From the NCBI GenBank assembly GCA_013792005.1, contig VMSU01000174.1:1-45774 (forward strand): DNA of 45,774 nt, written 5' to 3'. The notes below the pieces were generated by a model. It searched no databases and was not told the origin of the DNA. It was given only the letters and a program-made list of their open reading frames with translations. This DNA comes from Desulfobulbaceae bacterium (GTDB lineage: Bacteria > Desulfobacterota > Desulfobulbia > Desulfobulbales > VMSU01). The translations under genes were made by a program, and so were the position numbers. This document shows, piece after piece, positions 1 through 8,872 of the stretch (its first letter is position 1; each line of letters starts with the position of its first letter).

Positions 1-1
1 A

Positions 2-1537
2 ACCCCATGGTATATCACCATCATGGTATCATGGTTTCCCATGCTGCTCCTGATCGGGGTATGGATATTTTTCATGCGCCAGATGCAGATGGGTGGTGGT
101 AAAGCCATGAGTTTCGGCAAGAGTCGCGCCCGTCTTCAAGATAGTGAAAGCGCCACCAAAATCACCTTCAAGGATGTGGCTGGTGTTGAAGAAGCTAAAG
201 AAGAACTTACAGAAATTATTGATTTCCTTAAAGACCCTAAAAAATTCACTGACTTAGGCGCAAGAATTCCAAAAGGAGTTCTCCTTGCCGGTTCTCCTGG
301 CACAGGTAAAACCTTACTGGCCAAGGCTATTGCAGGTGAGGCTGGAGTACCATTTTTCTCAATTTCAGGTTCTGACTTTGTTGAAATGTTTGTTGGCGTC
401 GGCGCTTCACGAGTCCGTGACCTCTTTGAACAAGGTAAAAAGAATGCTCCATGCATTATCTTTATTGACGAGATTGATGCTGTTGGTCGCCATCGCGGCG
501 CTGGCCTCGGTGGCGGGCATGACGAACGGGAACAAACCCTGAACCAGTTATTGGTCGAAATGGATGGTTTTGAGGCTAACGAAGGCGTCATCATCGTCTC
601 TGCTACCAACCGACCGGATGTGCTCGATCCTGCACTATTACGTCCTGGACGTTTCGATCGGCAAGTTATCGTCCCTGCGCCTGACGTCAAAGGACGCGAA
701 GCCATCCTTCAAGTTCACGCCAAAAAAGTCCCGCTGGCCGAAGAAATTGACTGGAAAATTATCGCCCGAGGCACTCCAGGATTTACCGGCGCCGACCTCG
801 AAAATATGGTCAACGAGGCTGCACTATTGGCCGCCAGAAACAACCAAAAAACAGTTACCATGACTGATTTGGACAAGGCCAAGGATAAAGTCATGATGGG
901 GGCAGAACGCCGTAGCATGATCATCACTGAAAAAGAAAAAGAGATCACAGCCTACCATGAGGCCGGGCACGCCCTGGTTGCCAAGCTTCTCCCCGGAACC
1001 GACCCGTTGCATAAAGTCACGATCATACCGCGTGGCCGTGCTTTAGGCTTAACCCAACAGTTACCGACCCATGACAAATACACCCATGCCAAGTCGTTTC
1101 TCTTAAACAATATCTGTATCCTTCTCGGAGGACGGGTAGCCGAAGAATTGATTTTTGATGAAATTACTACCGGTTCCGGCAACGACATCGAACGCGCCTC
1201 GGATCTAGCCCGAAAAATGGTATGTGAATGGGGAATGAGTGACAATCTTGGCCCCTTGACCTTCGGCAAGAAAGAGGAACAGATATTCCTTGGTCGCGAG
1301 ATCTCCCAACATCGCGACTACAGCGAAGGAACCGCAATTACAATCGATAACGAAGTCAGAACGATCATCCTCAATGCCAACAATAAAGTAAAGACTCTGC
1401 TCACCGAGAACCTGGATAGCCTCAAAGCTATCTCCCATGCCTTGCTTGATCGGGAGACGTTGGTCCTTGAAGATATTGAGGCATTGATTGCAAGCTCCCA
1501 ACCAAACAACACAGCCTCAGCTCCTGCCACAGCCTAG
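2..1537 (+). CDS. ftsH: ATP-dependent zinc metalloprotease FtsH, 5'-truncated by window edge
   Basis: FtsH is a membrane-anchored AAA+ protease that extracts and degrades membrane and regulatory proteins. The frame is open to the left edge; the Met at 23 is internal, so the first transmembrane helix and the periplasmic part are missing. Counting from that Met, residues 5-18 form the second membrane helix. Then come Walker A GSPGTGKT (90-97), Walker B IIFIDE (145-150), the second region of homology with two arginines in LLRPGRFDR (205-213), the zinc motif HEAGH (312-316), and the third zinc ligand Asp388 in GSGNDIERA. The Walker A has Ser where Pro is usual. The gene is followed 31 bp later by folP, the same ftsH-folP order as in E. 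coli. The assignment is certain; only the N-terminus is unseen. Confidence 0.97.
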   Translation, partial: TPWYITIMVSWFPMLLLIGVWIFFMRQMQMGGGKAMSFGKSRARLQDSESATKITFKDVAGVEEAKEELTEIIDFLKDPKKFTDLGARIPKGVLLAGSPGTGKTLLAKAIAGEAGVPFFSISGSDFVEMFVGVGASRVRDLFEQGKKNAPCIIFIDEIDAVGRHRGAGLGGGHDEREQTLNQLLVEMDGFEANEGVIIVSATNRPDVLDPALLRPGRFDRQVIVPAPDVKGREAILQVHAKKVPLAEEIDWKIIARGTPGFTGADLENMVNEAALLAARNNQKTVTMTDLDKAKDKVMMGAERRSMIITEKEKEITAYHEAGHALVAKLLPGTDPLHKVTIIPRGRALGLTQQLPTHDKYTHAKSFLLNNICILLGGRVAEELIFDEITTGSGNDIERASDLARKMVCEWGMSDNLGPLTFGKKEEQIFLGREISQHRDYSEGTAITIDNEVRTIILNANNKVKTLLTENLDSLKAISHALLDRETLVLEDIEALIASSQPNNTASAPATA

Positions 1538-1568
1538 CTGATAACTCACTTCCTCTTATTGCTGCCAG

Positions 1569-2402
1569 GTGAATTTAACTATCAGAGACCAACAGATAGA
1601 TCTCAGCAGCCGTGTTCACATCATGGGAATTCTCAATGTGACCCCGGACTCATTTTCAGATGGCGGCCTTTTTTTCTCAGAACGAACTATTGAGAGAAGA
1701 GGTGAACAGTTAATCGAAGAGGGGGCAGACATTATCGATATCGGGGGTGAATCAACCCGCCCCTTTGCTGCCCCCGTTTCAGTAGAAGAGGAACTTAAGC
1801 GGGTTATCCCAGCAATCAAAGCTATTCGTCGGATATCAAACATTCCACTATCCATCGACACCACAAAATCATCCGTCGCAGAACAGGCCCTTGACAGTGG
1901 CGCTGATATTGTTAACGATATCAGCGCCATGCGCTTTGACCCCAAGATGGCCATCCTTGTGCGCAATCATTGCTGCCCGGCAGTGATCATGCATATGCAA
2001 GGAACCCCCAAGGATATGCAAATCAAACCCAGCTACACCGATGTTATCGCCGAAACAATCGCTTTTTTCCGTGAACGTCTTGCCTCTCTCGGCAATCAAG
2101 GTGTAGACTTGAGTCAAATCATCATTGATCCCGGCATTGGCTTTGGCAAATCGCTGGCCCACAACCTTACCATCCTCAACAATGCAGCAGCATATCAAGT
2201 CCTCAACTGTCCTGTATTAATCGGCCACTCTCGCAAATCATTCCTTTGCTCGCTTCTTGGCCAAGACTTGAAAGACCGTGATCAGCCAACTGCTGTCATT
2301 GCCGCGCTGTTGGCCCAGCGGCAGGTATCAATTGTTCGTGTCCACGATGTCACTGGGACAAAACAGGCGCTTCAACTTGCCGAGGGCATTGCCCGCGCTT
2401 GA
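1569..2402 (+). CDS. folP: Dihydropteroate synthase
   Basis: The enzyme condenses 6-hydroxymethyl-7,8-dihydropterin pyrophosphate with p-aminobenzoate in cytosolic folate synthesis. The 277-residue TIM barrel has normal length and the family signatures in order: MGILNVTPDSFSDGG (19-33), IDIGGESTRP, DIVNDISAM, IIDPGIGFGKS, and the C-terminal IGHSRKSFL and VRVHDV motifs. The start is GTG at 1569, because a stop lies in frame at 1542 and the next candidate, ATG at 1623, would begin inside the first conserved motif. No good Shine-Dalgarno precedes the GTG, so translation may be coupled to ftsH, which ends 31 bp upstream. The next gene follows within 30 bp on the same strand. Confidence 0.95.
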   Translation: MNLTIRDQQIDLSSRVHIMGILNVTPDSFSDGGLFFSERTIERRGEQLIEEGADIIDIGGESTRPFAAPVSVEEELKRVIPAIKAIRRISNIPLSIDTTKSSVAEQALDSGADIVNDISAMRFDPKMAILVRNHCCPAVIMHMQGTPKDMQIKPSYTDVIAETIAFFRERLASLGNQGVDLSQIIIDPGIGFGKSLAHNLTILNNAAAYQVLNCPVLIGHSRKSFLCSLLGQDLKDRDQPTAVIAALLAQRQVSIVRVHDVTGTKQALQLAEGIARA

Positions 2403-2429
2403 ATCAAATATGTGACGCGGAAGCGAATA

Positions 2430-4388
2430 ATGCCGACAAAAATCAGAATCGACCGCTTTCTGGCCTATAACCGAAGTAGAATCATTAAGGCCGTTAAATT
2501 CAAAGAGGAAAAAGCCACCCTCCTTTTCAAGGTGGTACCATTCCTCCTGCATATTAATCTCCCCGGCCTGCCAGGTTTTATTGACGCACCCTGCCCATGC
2601 GGCATAATGCGCTACAACCCCTTTCAACCTCTATCCCTGGAACAGTTCCGCAGTTATTTTTCTTTCCCTCTTGCCCTGGCAATCGATGCAGACCTGAGTT
2701 CTCCGTCGCCATGTTACATTCACTCCCTCAAGACCATCGGCAGTATCGGCACCATTGCCCAAACCGAAAAGTCAGACTGCGACTACTGGCTCAGCGTTCG
2801 CTTTGCCGACTTCCCGGAAAATGGACTTAAACTCCTTTCCCAAAAGTGCAAAATTATCGAAGAGTGGGCCATGGGTGTTGGCCATGAACTCCATTTTTTC
2901 CTCATGGATATTGACCAAACCCGTGACAACAGTTTCGAATCACGAGCCGATGACGAATCAGCAGGTTCCGCAATCAAGCTTTTGTTAAAAGACGAACTTT
3001 TCAGATCGCATATTCTTGTAGCTGGTAAAATGCCTCTCTGGTGGCTGACACCACCAGGCATGTCCGAATCGGAGTATCGCAACTTCGTTGCAGAACTGCC
3101 CGCCAAAGAAAAAATCAATATGGATAGCTTTATTGACCTTGGTTACATCTCTAATCTACCAAAAGCCGAAATTTTTGGCGCTTGTCTCTGGCAGATGAAT
3201 AAAGCCCTGGACAGCCCTTTTAAGTCGGTAATCAAGTTCGCTTATCTGGAACTGCTGATGAACGATCAACAGACATTGAACCTTTTTTCCGATAGGATCA
3301 AGCAACTGGTCACTTTCCCCGAGGAGTTAAGCCCGGAGAACCGATTACCCATTGATGATATCGATCCATACCTGCTACTAGCCAAAGAGCTTGTAGCCTT
3401 CTATCAGAAAGAAGACACTGACAAAAGACGGGATGAGTTCATCAGAGGCTGCCTGTTCATGAAAACTCTGGAGGACATCAACTCGCTAAAAAAAACGAGC
3501 GACTCCTCCTCTCGTCTGAAAAAAATCACCGCCCTGATGCAGCACTGGGATCTCCTGCCATCAGATGTTGATCACTACCTGAATTACCCCTCCTGGAGCC
3601 ATCAGGATCGTGTCCAAGCAGGGGCAATGGTCCACAGTTATCTTGGAGATACCTATAAACGTCTCAATTGGTACCTGAGCTCCTTCTCTAAAGATCCAGA
3701 CCGAGCTGTCACTATCACAGAGGAAGATATTGCCATTCTTGGCCGTAAGTTATCCTCCTTTTACGAAAAGAAACCTAATAAGATTGACTATATTCAAAGT
3801 CTTTCCCGCGAGATGATGTTCCAGCCCACCATCGTACTCCATCTTGCCAAAATAGAAGGCCAAAACAACTTTTTCGCCTTCCAAGGTGATAATGACACCG
3901 TCATTAAAAACCCCAAGCAATTCCTGATCAAGCGCGAAACAAACCTCATCCGCTTGCTTACCTGGCTGATGGCAAACGGTATCTTAACTAATAAAACCGG
4001 TCTCATCATGGCTGTAAATGCCCCGGAACTCAACTTACAAAACATCCAACTTCTGGTCACAACTATGCTTGATTCCTTTCCCCTGGTACAATTTTCTCAT
4101 ATCTCTACCAGCCAACTCCTCGCCCAGGAAGTCATTCTCCGAGCTCTAGCAGTAATCAACTTCGACCAATCGCCAGTTCGTGGCGCCAAAATCATCAAGA
4201 CCTCAATTATTACCACCAACAGCTATGGTGAGTATTTCTTTCACGAATATGATACGTTAGATCAATATAAAAGCGCTCTTCGTATTCTACTTACCAAACA
4301 TGAAGTCAGCCGCTGGCACCACAATCTAACAGTCTTCATCCCTTCTCAACCAGAGCAGCACGCCTTGCAAGCGCTACTTAATCAATAA
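2430..4388 (+). CDS. cyaA: Class I adenylate cyclase (CyaA-like), lacking the long C-terminal regulatory part
   Basis: It probably converts ATP to cyclic AMP and pyrophosphate in the cytosol. From memory of E. coli CyaA, several blocks align: VPFLLHINLPGLPGFID, KTIGSIGTIAQTEKSDCDYW, EEWAMGVGHELHFFLMDID, DELFRSHILVAGKMPLWW, and FGACLWQMNKALDSPFKSV. The nucleotidyltransferase core is intact: Gly-Ser at about 104-105, then Asp-x-Asp at 116 and 118. The protein is about 652 residues against about 850 for the enterobacterial enzyme, so most of the C-terminal regulatory region is absent or diverged. I chose ATG 2430, which has GGAAG seven bases upstream, over an in-frame GTG at 2412 that has none. 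It sits directly behind folP, where many bacteria carry other genes, so co-transcription with ftsH-folP is likely. The stop codon overlaps the edge of a repeat A copy. Confidence 0.85.
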   Translation: MPTKIRIDRFLAYNRSRIIKAVKFKEEKATLLFKVVPFLLHINLPGLPGFIDAPCPCGIMRYNPFQPLSLEQFRSYFSFPLALAIDADLSSPSPCYIHSLKTIGSIGTIAQTEKSDCDYWLSVRFADFPENGLKLLSQKCKIIEEWAMGVGHELHFFLMDIDQTRDNSFESRADDESAGSAIKLLLKDELFRSHILVAGKMPLWWLTPPGMSESEYRNFVAELPAKEKINMDSFIDLGYISNLPKAEIFGACLWQMNKALDSPFKSVIKFAYLELLMNDQQTLNLFSDRIKQLVTFPEELSPENRLPIDDIDPYLLLAKELVAFYQKEDTDKRRDEFIRGCLFMKTLEDINSLKKTSDSSSRLKKITALMQHWDLLPSDVDHYLNYPSWSHQDRVQAGAMVHSYLGDTYKRLNWYLSSFSKDPDRAVTITEEDIAILGRKLSSFYEKKPNKIDYIQSLSREMMFQPTIVLHLAKIEGQNNFFAFQGDNDTVIKNPKQFLIKRETNLIRLLTWLMANGILTNKTGLIMAVNAPELNLQNIQLLVTTMLDSFPLVQFSHISTSQLLAQEVILRALAVINFDQSPVRGAKIIKTSIITTNSYGEYFFHEYDTLDQYKSALRILLTKHEVSRWHHNLTVFIPSQPEQHALQALLNQ

Positions 4389-4555
4389 CTGAAACCACAT
4401 TAGGTTGACGGTAATCAGTTACCGGTTTACGGTTAACACATTCATGTGTCAATCATGATTCATTGGATGAAGCATGATTGACACATGAATGTTCAGCCAT
4501 TTTCGGCTTACTTACCGTCAACTGTAAACTGTAATCCGACAACCTAAGCAGTTAG
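4386..4555. repeat. Dispersed palindromic repeat, family A, copy 1
   Basis: This 170-bp element fills the gap between cyaA and hypA. Its arms are imperfect inverted repeats (AGGTTGACGGTAATCAG on the left; the right arm ends CCGACAACCTAAGCAGTTA). The centre, 4438-4492, is an exceptional hairpin: a perfect 20-bp stem starting ACATTCATGTG, then one mismatch, then TTCAT/ATGAA closing a three-base loop. Related copies lie at 8147-8499, 17204-17365 and 45706-45774. The element begins on the stop codon of cyaA and could end transcription, but there is no T-run. Confidence 0.85.
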
Positions 4556-4642
4556 GGATTATTGAGCACAATTCCGGCCGTTATCTACCCCATGACCGAC
4601 CTCTTGTGCAGAAAAGAAGCAGGCCCCAGGAGACGTAAAACC

Positions 4643-5011
4643 ATGCATGAAATGTCATTGGCACTTCGCATTATCGAAGTAGCCGAGAGCGAAGCAAAAA
4701 AAGCAGCTGCCACAAGGATCTCGTCGATTGAGGTTGAGGTTGGCCGGCTGGCCGGAGTCATGGCCGAAGCACTCACCTTCTGTCTTGATGCCGCCTCCCG
4801 TGGCACCATGGCTGAAAGTGCAAAAATCGTCTTCATCACAACAGCAGGAAGCGGTCACTGCCTGGACTGCAAGCGCGACATTTCGGTAGATGAGTTCCCA
4901 GCCCAATGCCCCGACTGTCATGGGTTTGGAGTAACTATTAATAACGGGACCGAACTCAAGATTCGATCCATCAGCATTGACGACAACGAAGGGAGACAGG
5001 ACAATGTGTGA
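4643..5011 (+). CDS. hypA: Hydrogenase maturation nickel metallochaperone HypA
   Basis: HypA brings nickel to the NiFe site of hydrogenases together with HypB. The 122-residue product begins MHEMSLA, giving the essential His2 nickel ligand, and has the structural zinc site Cys73-x2-Cys76 ... Cys89-x2-Cys92. I start it at ATG 4643, which has AGGAG about ten bases upstream; the longer frame from 4562 would place His2 internally and has no family support. The stop overlaps the hypB start, so the two are translationally coupled. Function is well supported; whether it serves one or several hydrogenases cannot be told here. Confidence 0.95.
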   Translation: MHEMSLALRIIEVAESEAKKAAATRISSIEVEVGRLAGVMAEALTFCLDAASRGTMAESAKIVFITTAGSGHCLDCKRDISVDEFPAQCPDCHGFGVTINNGTELKIRSISIDDNEGRQDNV

Positions 5012-5768
5012 TTCCTGCCACTGCAACGGCAATCATGACCACCAGAATGTGACTATCCACCATCGGTCCAGCCATAGTCATAATCATAGCCAGACCGAGA
5101 AAACCATCAGGGTCGAACGTGATGTCCTGGACAAAAACAATACCTTGGGGGCAGCCAATCGAGCCTTCTTTGCCCGACAGCAGATTCTAGCCCTCAACCT
5201 GGTCAGTTCCCCTGGTTCTGGGAAAACCTCCATCCTTGAAAGAACAATCCGTGATGTTGGCAGAGAACTGACTATTTCCGTCATCGAGGGCGACCAACAA
5301 ACCGTACGCGACGCAGAGCGCATCCAAGCGACTGGCGCTGAAGCCATTCAAGTCAATACCGGTACCGGCTGCCACCTTGACGCACACATGATCCAAAGCG
5401 CCTTGCCACAATTAAAGCCAACTCCCCATTCATTGCTGTTTATTGAAAATGTCGGCAATCTAGTATGCCCTGCTCTCTTTGACCTGGGCGAGGCTGCCAA
5501 GGTAGTGATTATCAGCGTTACCGAGGGTGAAGATAAACCCCTCAAGTATCCGCACATGTTCAGGGCCGCCTCAATCTGCGTGATCAATAAGATTGACCTT
5601 CTTCCCTATCTTGATTTTGACCTTGCCCTCTGCAAAGAACTGGCACGGCAAGTCAACCCTGAGTTGATTTTTTTTGAAGTATCAGCCAAGAATGGAGACG
5701 GCTTTGACAACTGGTATCACTGGTTACGGCAGGAATTTTTACTGATAAACACCGTTGAAAACAGCTAA
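5004..5768 (+). CDS. hypB: Hydrogenase/urease nickel incorporation GTPase HypB
   Basis: HypB is a SIMIBI-class GTPase that drives nickel delivery to hydrogenase large subunits. The 254-residue product starts MCDSCHC, the high-affinity Cys-x2-Cys-x-Cys nickel site, followed by a His-rich stretch (11-28) that may store nickel. The P-loop is PGSGKT (70-75), the base-specificity motif NKID is at 195-198, and the G-domain metal ligands Cys123-His124 and Cys155 are all present. ATG 5004 is chosen for its GGGAGACAGGA ribosome site and for placing the CxxCxC motif at the N-terminus. It overlaps hypA by 8 bp and hypF by 14 bp, so the three form one operon. Confidence 0.96.
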   Translation: MCDSCHCNGNHDHQNVTIHHRSSHSHNHSQTEKTIRVERDVLDKNNTLGAANRAFFARQQILALNLVSSPGSGKTSILERTIRDVGRELTISVIEGDQQTVRDAERIQATGAEAIQVNTGTGCHLDAHMIQSALPQLKPTPHSLLFIENVGNLVCPALFDLGEAAKVVIISVTEGEDKPLKYPHMFRAASICVINKIDLLPYLDFDLALCKELARQVNPELIFFEVSAKNGDGFDNWYHWLRQEFLLINTVENS

Positions 5769-8022
5769 ACGACGTCGAATTACTATCAACGGGATTGTTC
5801 AAGGGGTCGGATTCAGACCCTTTGTCTCCAGATTAGCACACCGTTACAGCCTTGGCGGCTTTGTGACCAACACCAATCATGGTGTGCTGGTCGAGATCCA
5901 GGGCGAAAACGATTCCATCGAACACTTTATTCTCGATATCCGCGAGCAAACTCCTTCCCCTGCCGTCCTGTATGATATCGTCATCACCACACTTGCCCCA
6001 AACAACGACACAGGTTTTACCATCATGCCCTCTGACCCAAGCGGGTCAGCATCAACCCTAGTCTGCCCTGACCTCTCTCTCTGCAGCGAATGCCTGCGAG
6101 AACTGTTCGACCCACATAACCGCAGGTACCGTTATCCCTTCATTAACTGCACCCATTGCGGACCTCGATTCACGATCATCACCAGCATCCCCTATGATCG
6201 CCCGGCAACATCCATGGCCTCGTTTACCATGTGCCCGGCCTGCCAAAATGAATATGACGATCCACACGACCGGCGATTCCATGCTCAACCCAATGCCTGC
6301 CCAGTATGCGGACCGCAGGCTCACCTCTGCAACAAAGAAGGACACTTGATTGCCGATAAGAACGAGATCTTCCCAACCGCCGCCACCCTTCTGGCCCAAG
6401 GTGCGATCCTGGCAATCAAAGGGTTAGGAGGATTCCATCTTGCAGTTGACGCCGAAAATCAGGAGGCCGTCACCCGTCTCAGAAACCGCAAAGGCCGCCA
6501 GGATAAACCCTTTGCCCTGATGGTAGCAGACCTGGCCATGGCCCATACCCTCTGCCACCTTACCCCCGAGGATGAGGTGATCCTTACGTCATGCCAACGT
6601 CCAATCCTTCTGGCCCATCGCCACAGTTCAGCGTCAGTGTGCACAGGAGTGGCGCCGTCAATGCCGGAACTTGGTCTGATGCTCCCATACACACCTCTTC
6701 ACCATTTGATATTCAACTCTTTTCGCAAACCACTGGTTTTGACTAGTGGCAATCGGAGCGAAGAACCACTCTGCATCGACAATAACGAGGCCTTCTCTCA
6801 CCTCAAAGATATCAGCGATGCTTTCGTGATCCATAATCGGGACATTGTCTGCCGCGCTGACGACTCTGTTGTCATGACTTCTCGGAACAATCACCTGATC
6901 CTGCGTCGCAGTCGAGGGTATATCCCGGCCCCCATCCAGATCAAAAGTGATGGACCTCAAATTCTCGCCGTCGGCGCTGAACTGAAAAACACCATCTGTC
7001 TGCTCAAGAACAACTATGCATTCCTGAGCCAGCACCTGGGCGATCTCAAAAATCTCTCCGCTGCTTCTTTTTTTAGAGAAACACTCTCTCGACACCTCAC
7101 TCTCTTTGCCGGCCATCCGAAATTAGTGGCCCACGATCTTCACCCGGGCTATCTTTCCAGCCGCTGGGCTCGTGAGGAAAACACCCTGCCGAGCCTGGCA
7201 GTCCAGCACCACCACGCCCATCTCGCAGCCTGCCTGGCAGAAAATCACTATCCAGATCCAGCCATTGGAGTCATCCTTGATGGCACCGGCTATGGTCCAG
7301 ATGGCACCATCTGGGGCGGAGAGGTTTTGGTCGGTGACTTTTCCGAATTCACACGGTACGCATTTCTTGAACCCATGCCTCTCCCTGGCGGAGATGTGTC
7401 CATTCGAGAACCGTGGCGAACTGCAGTGGGCTACCTGACCACACTATTCGGCGCCGACCTCCCCAACCTTGCCTTTTTGGATAACCATAATTGGCAGCCT
7501 ATAGCTGAAATAGCTCAAAACCGCCAATACTCACCGTTAACCAGCAGTTGCGGACGCCTTTTTGATGCAGTTAGCGCCATGGCGGGTGGACGACAGGCAA
7601 TAACCTATGAGGCGCAAGCAGCAATCGAACTGATGAATATCGCCGATCGAACCACGAATCACAGTTATGAAATCAACCTACAGAAAATCAAGGAAGGATA
7701 CATGATGATGATCACACCCTTACTCCACCAGATCGTCTCCGATATTCAACACGGCGCCAGTCTGGCAAGCATCAGCGCCTCATTCCATCAAACCTTGATT
7801 AACCTTCTCACTCAAACCGTGCTGCTCGCATCAGAGCAAACCAACATAAAAACAGTAGCACTCTCTGGAGGAGTCTTTACCAATCGTCTCCTCCATGACG
7901 GATTGCGAGATCGGCTAACAGCGAGAGGACTTACCGTCCTCAGCCACTCCCTGACCCCACCCGGCGACGGCTGCATTGCCCTGGGGCAGGCTATCATCGG
8001 ACGACATCATTCAGACTCATGA
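5755..8022 (+). CDS. hypF: Carbamoyltransferase HypF (cyanide ligand synthesis for NiFe hydrogenase)
   Basis: HypF uses carbamoyl phosphate and ATP to make the carbamoyl group that becomes the CN ligands of the NiFe site. The 755 residues show the full architecture: an acylphosphatase domain (GIVQGVGFRPFV, 13-24), two zinc fingers (Cys110, 113, 132, 135 and Cys160, 163, 182, 185), a YrdC-like nucleotide-binding domain (about 200-390), and a Kae1-like domain with HHHAHLAAC and LDGTGYGPDGTIWGGE. The start is TTG at 5755, inside the end of hypB, which fits translational coupling and gives the expected N-terminus. HypF passes its product to HypE, but hypE, hypC and hypD do not follow; an 850-bp repeat-rich gap does. 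Confidence 0.97.
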   Translation: MKTAKRRRITINGIVQGVGFRPFVSRLAHRYSLGGFVTNTNHGVLVEIQGENDSIEHFILDIREQTPSPAVLYDIVITTLAPNNDTGFTIMPSDPSGSASTLVCPDLSLCSECLRELFDPHNRRYRYPFINCTHCGPRFTIITSIPYDRPATSMASFTMCPACQNEYDDPHDRRFHAQPNACPVCGPQAHLCNKEGHLIADKNEIFPTAATLLAQGAILAIKGLGGFHLAVDAENQEAVTRLRNRKGRQDKPFALMVADLAMAHTLCHLTPEDEVILTSCQRPILLAHRHSSASVCTGVAPSMPELGLMLPYTPLHHLIFNSFRKPLVLTSGNRSEEPLCIDNNEAFSHLKDISDAFVIHNRDIVCRADDSVVMTSRNNHLILRRSRGYIPAPIQIKSDGPQILAVGAELKNTICLLKNNYAFLSQHLGDLKNLSAASFFRETLSRHLTLFAGHPKLVAHDLHPGYLSSRWAREENTLPSLAVQHHHAHLAACLAENHYPDPAIGVILDGTGYGPDGTIWGGEVLVGDFSEFTRYAFLEPMPLPGGDVSIREPWRTAVGYLTTLFGADLPNLAFLDNHNWQPIAEIAQNRQYSPLTSSCGRLFDAVSAMAGGRQAITYEAQAAIELMNIADRTTNHSYEINLQKIKEGYMMMITPLLHQIVSDIQHGASLASISASFHQTLINLLTQTVLLASEQTNIKTVALSGGVFTNRLLHDGLRDRLTARGLTVLSHSLTPPGDGCIALGQAIIGRHHSDS

Positions 8023-8146
8023 AACTCTTAAGAAGTACCTCTGGCACGATAAAGAAATCTCTCACCTCAGACCTGTTTACTCTTCAGTTCAATGTCCACC
8101 CGAAAAAGATCGCACCATCCAATCAAATCAGAATCATTCATTTTTC

Positions 8147-8499
8147 GTAACTACACAGGTTAACGGCAATCAGTTATTGATGGCGTCGCAAAAAGTCCGA
8201 TCTACTGCGTTGCGTGGCGGTTTTGCTCGTTCGGCATACCAGATGTATGGCCTCACTCACAAAACACACCCCGCGCCTCGGAGTCTCTCTTCGATCGCTT
8301 ACCTGTATATCGCACCTTTTGCTTAGCCATCCCCGGACTTTTTGCGAGATTGTCAGTTATTGGTTTACGGTTAAAAGAATCATGGTTAGTCATAAATCAT
8401 CGCATGACACTCAATGTCAGTGTGTCCTTAGCCATTGGCAGGGTCCAATCACCGTCAACTGCCAACTGTCAACCGTAAACCTACAACCTGAGCAGTTAC
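8147..8499. repeat. Dispersed palindromic repeat, family A, copy 2, interrupted by a MITE
   Basis: The left arm (GTAACTACACAGGTTAACGG from 8147) and right arm (ending CCTGAGCAGTTAC at 8499) belong to the same family as copies at 4386, 17204 and 45706. Removing the 176-bp element at 8179-8354 and one 7-bp duplicate restores a 170-bp element, the length of copy 1. Beyond the insertion the sequence GGTTTACGGTTAAAAGAATCATG closely matches copies 3 (inverted) and 4. Confidence 0.85.
8179..8354 (+). mobile_element. MITE-like element, family C, copy 1 (176 bp, 7-bp target duplication)
   Basis: The element starts GATGGCGTCGCAAAAAG and ends CTTTTTGCGAGATTGTC; the ends match as imperfect 17-bp terminal inverted repeats with TCGCAAAAAG identical. 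It is flanked by AGTTATT on both sides (8172-8178 and 8355-8361), a 7-bp target duplication. It has no plausible gene. A second copy in the opposite orientation, with its own different 7-bp duplication, is at 36727-36901. It was inserted into a repeat A copy. Confidence 0.9.
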
Positions 8500-8872
8500 C
8501 ATTTTTCGGTTGTCAATAGGCAAACAACCACAGCCTACCGCCTGAATAATTACCCATCTTTAATGATTGTAAACACCAGACAAATAGATTATTCTTTTTG
8601 TTACTGTTAACAACAGGCTTGTTTTCCGGCAGAAAAATGACTCAGAACAACATCAGTACTATCACCACAAAGCCCAAGAAGGAAATCCCCTCCGGGCTGA
8701 AATATTAATAAATGACTCAAATTAGAAAAATTTATGGAAGCCGGTTTCATGGCTGAAAGGATTTTGATTGTCCCTTGTGCAACACAAGTTTTTTTCGGCT
8801 TGCGCGTTGAGAATAGCTGCCGCTTACTGCCGTCCTACACGGTCATAATCCCGTTCATACAACAAGACCATC
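8500..8872. other. Non-coding region upstream of the HD-GYP regulator gene
   Basis: No gene is supported here. The stretch contains a small hairpin CTTGTG/CACAAG at 8774-8788 followed by seven Ts, which could be a weak terminator or attenuator, and an AGCCC/GGGCT pairing around 8670-8697. I see no convincing sigma-70 promoter. Confidence 0.5.
8774..8795 (+). terminator. Small hairpin followed by seven Ts
   Basis: A 6-bp stem CTTGTG/CACAAG with a CAA loop is directly followed by TTTTTTT. The stem is short and AT-rich, so termination would be weak. It lies 78 bp before the regulator gene at 8873 and might act as a leader attenuator instead. Confidence 0.3.

Noticed and set aside
136-705. Long open frame antisense to ftsH
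   Set aside because: It is a shadow of the ftsH coding pattern with no recognisable motif or ribosome site; the same applies to most antisense frames over leuS, tkt, dnaB and por.
8214-8519. Open frames within the family C and A repeats (also 36718-36903)
   Set aside because: They exist only because the repeats lack stops in one frame; no ribosome site, and the frames differ between copies.
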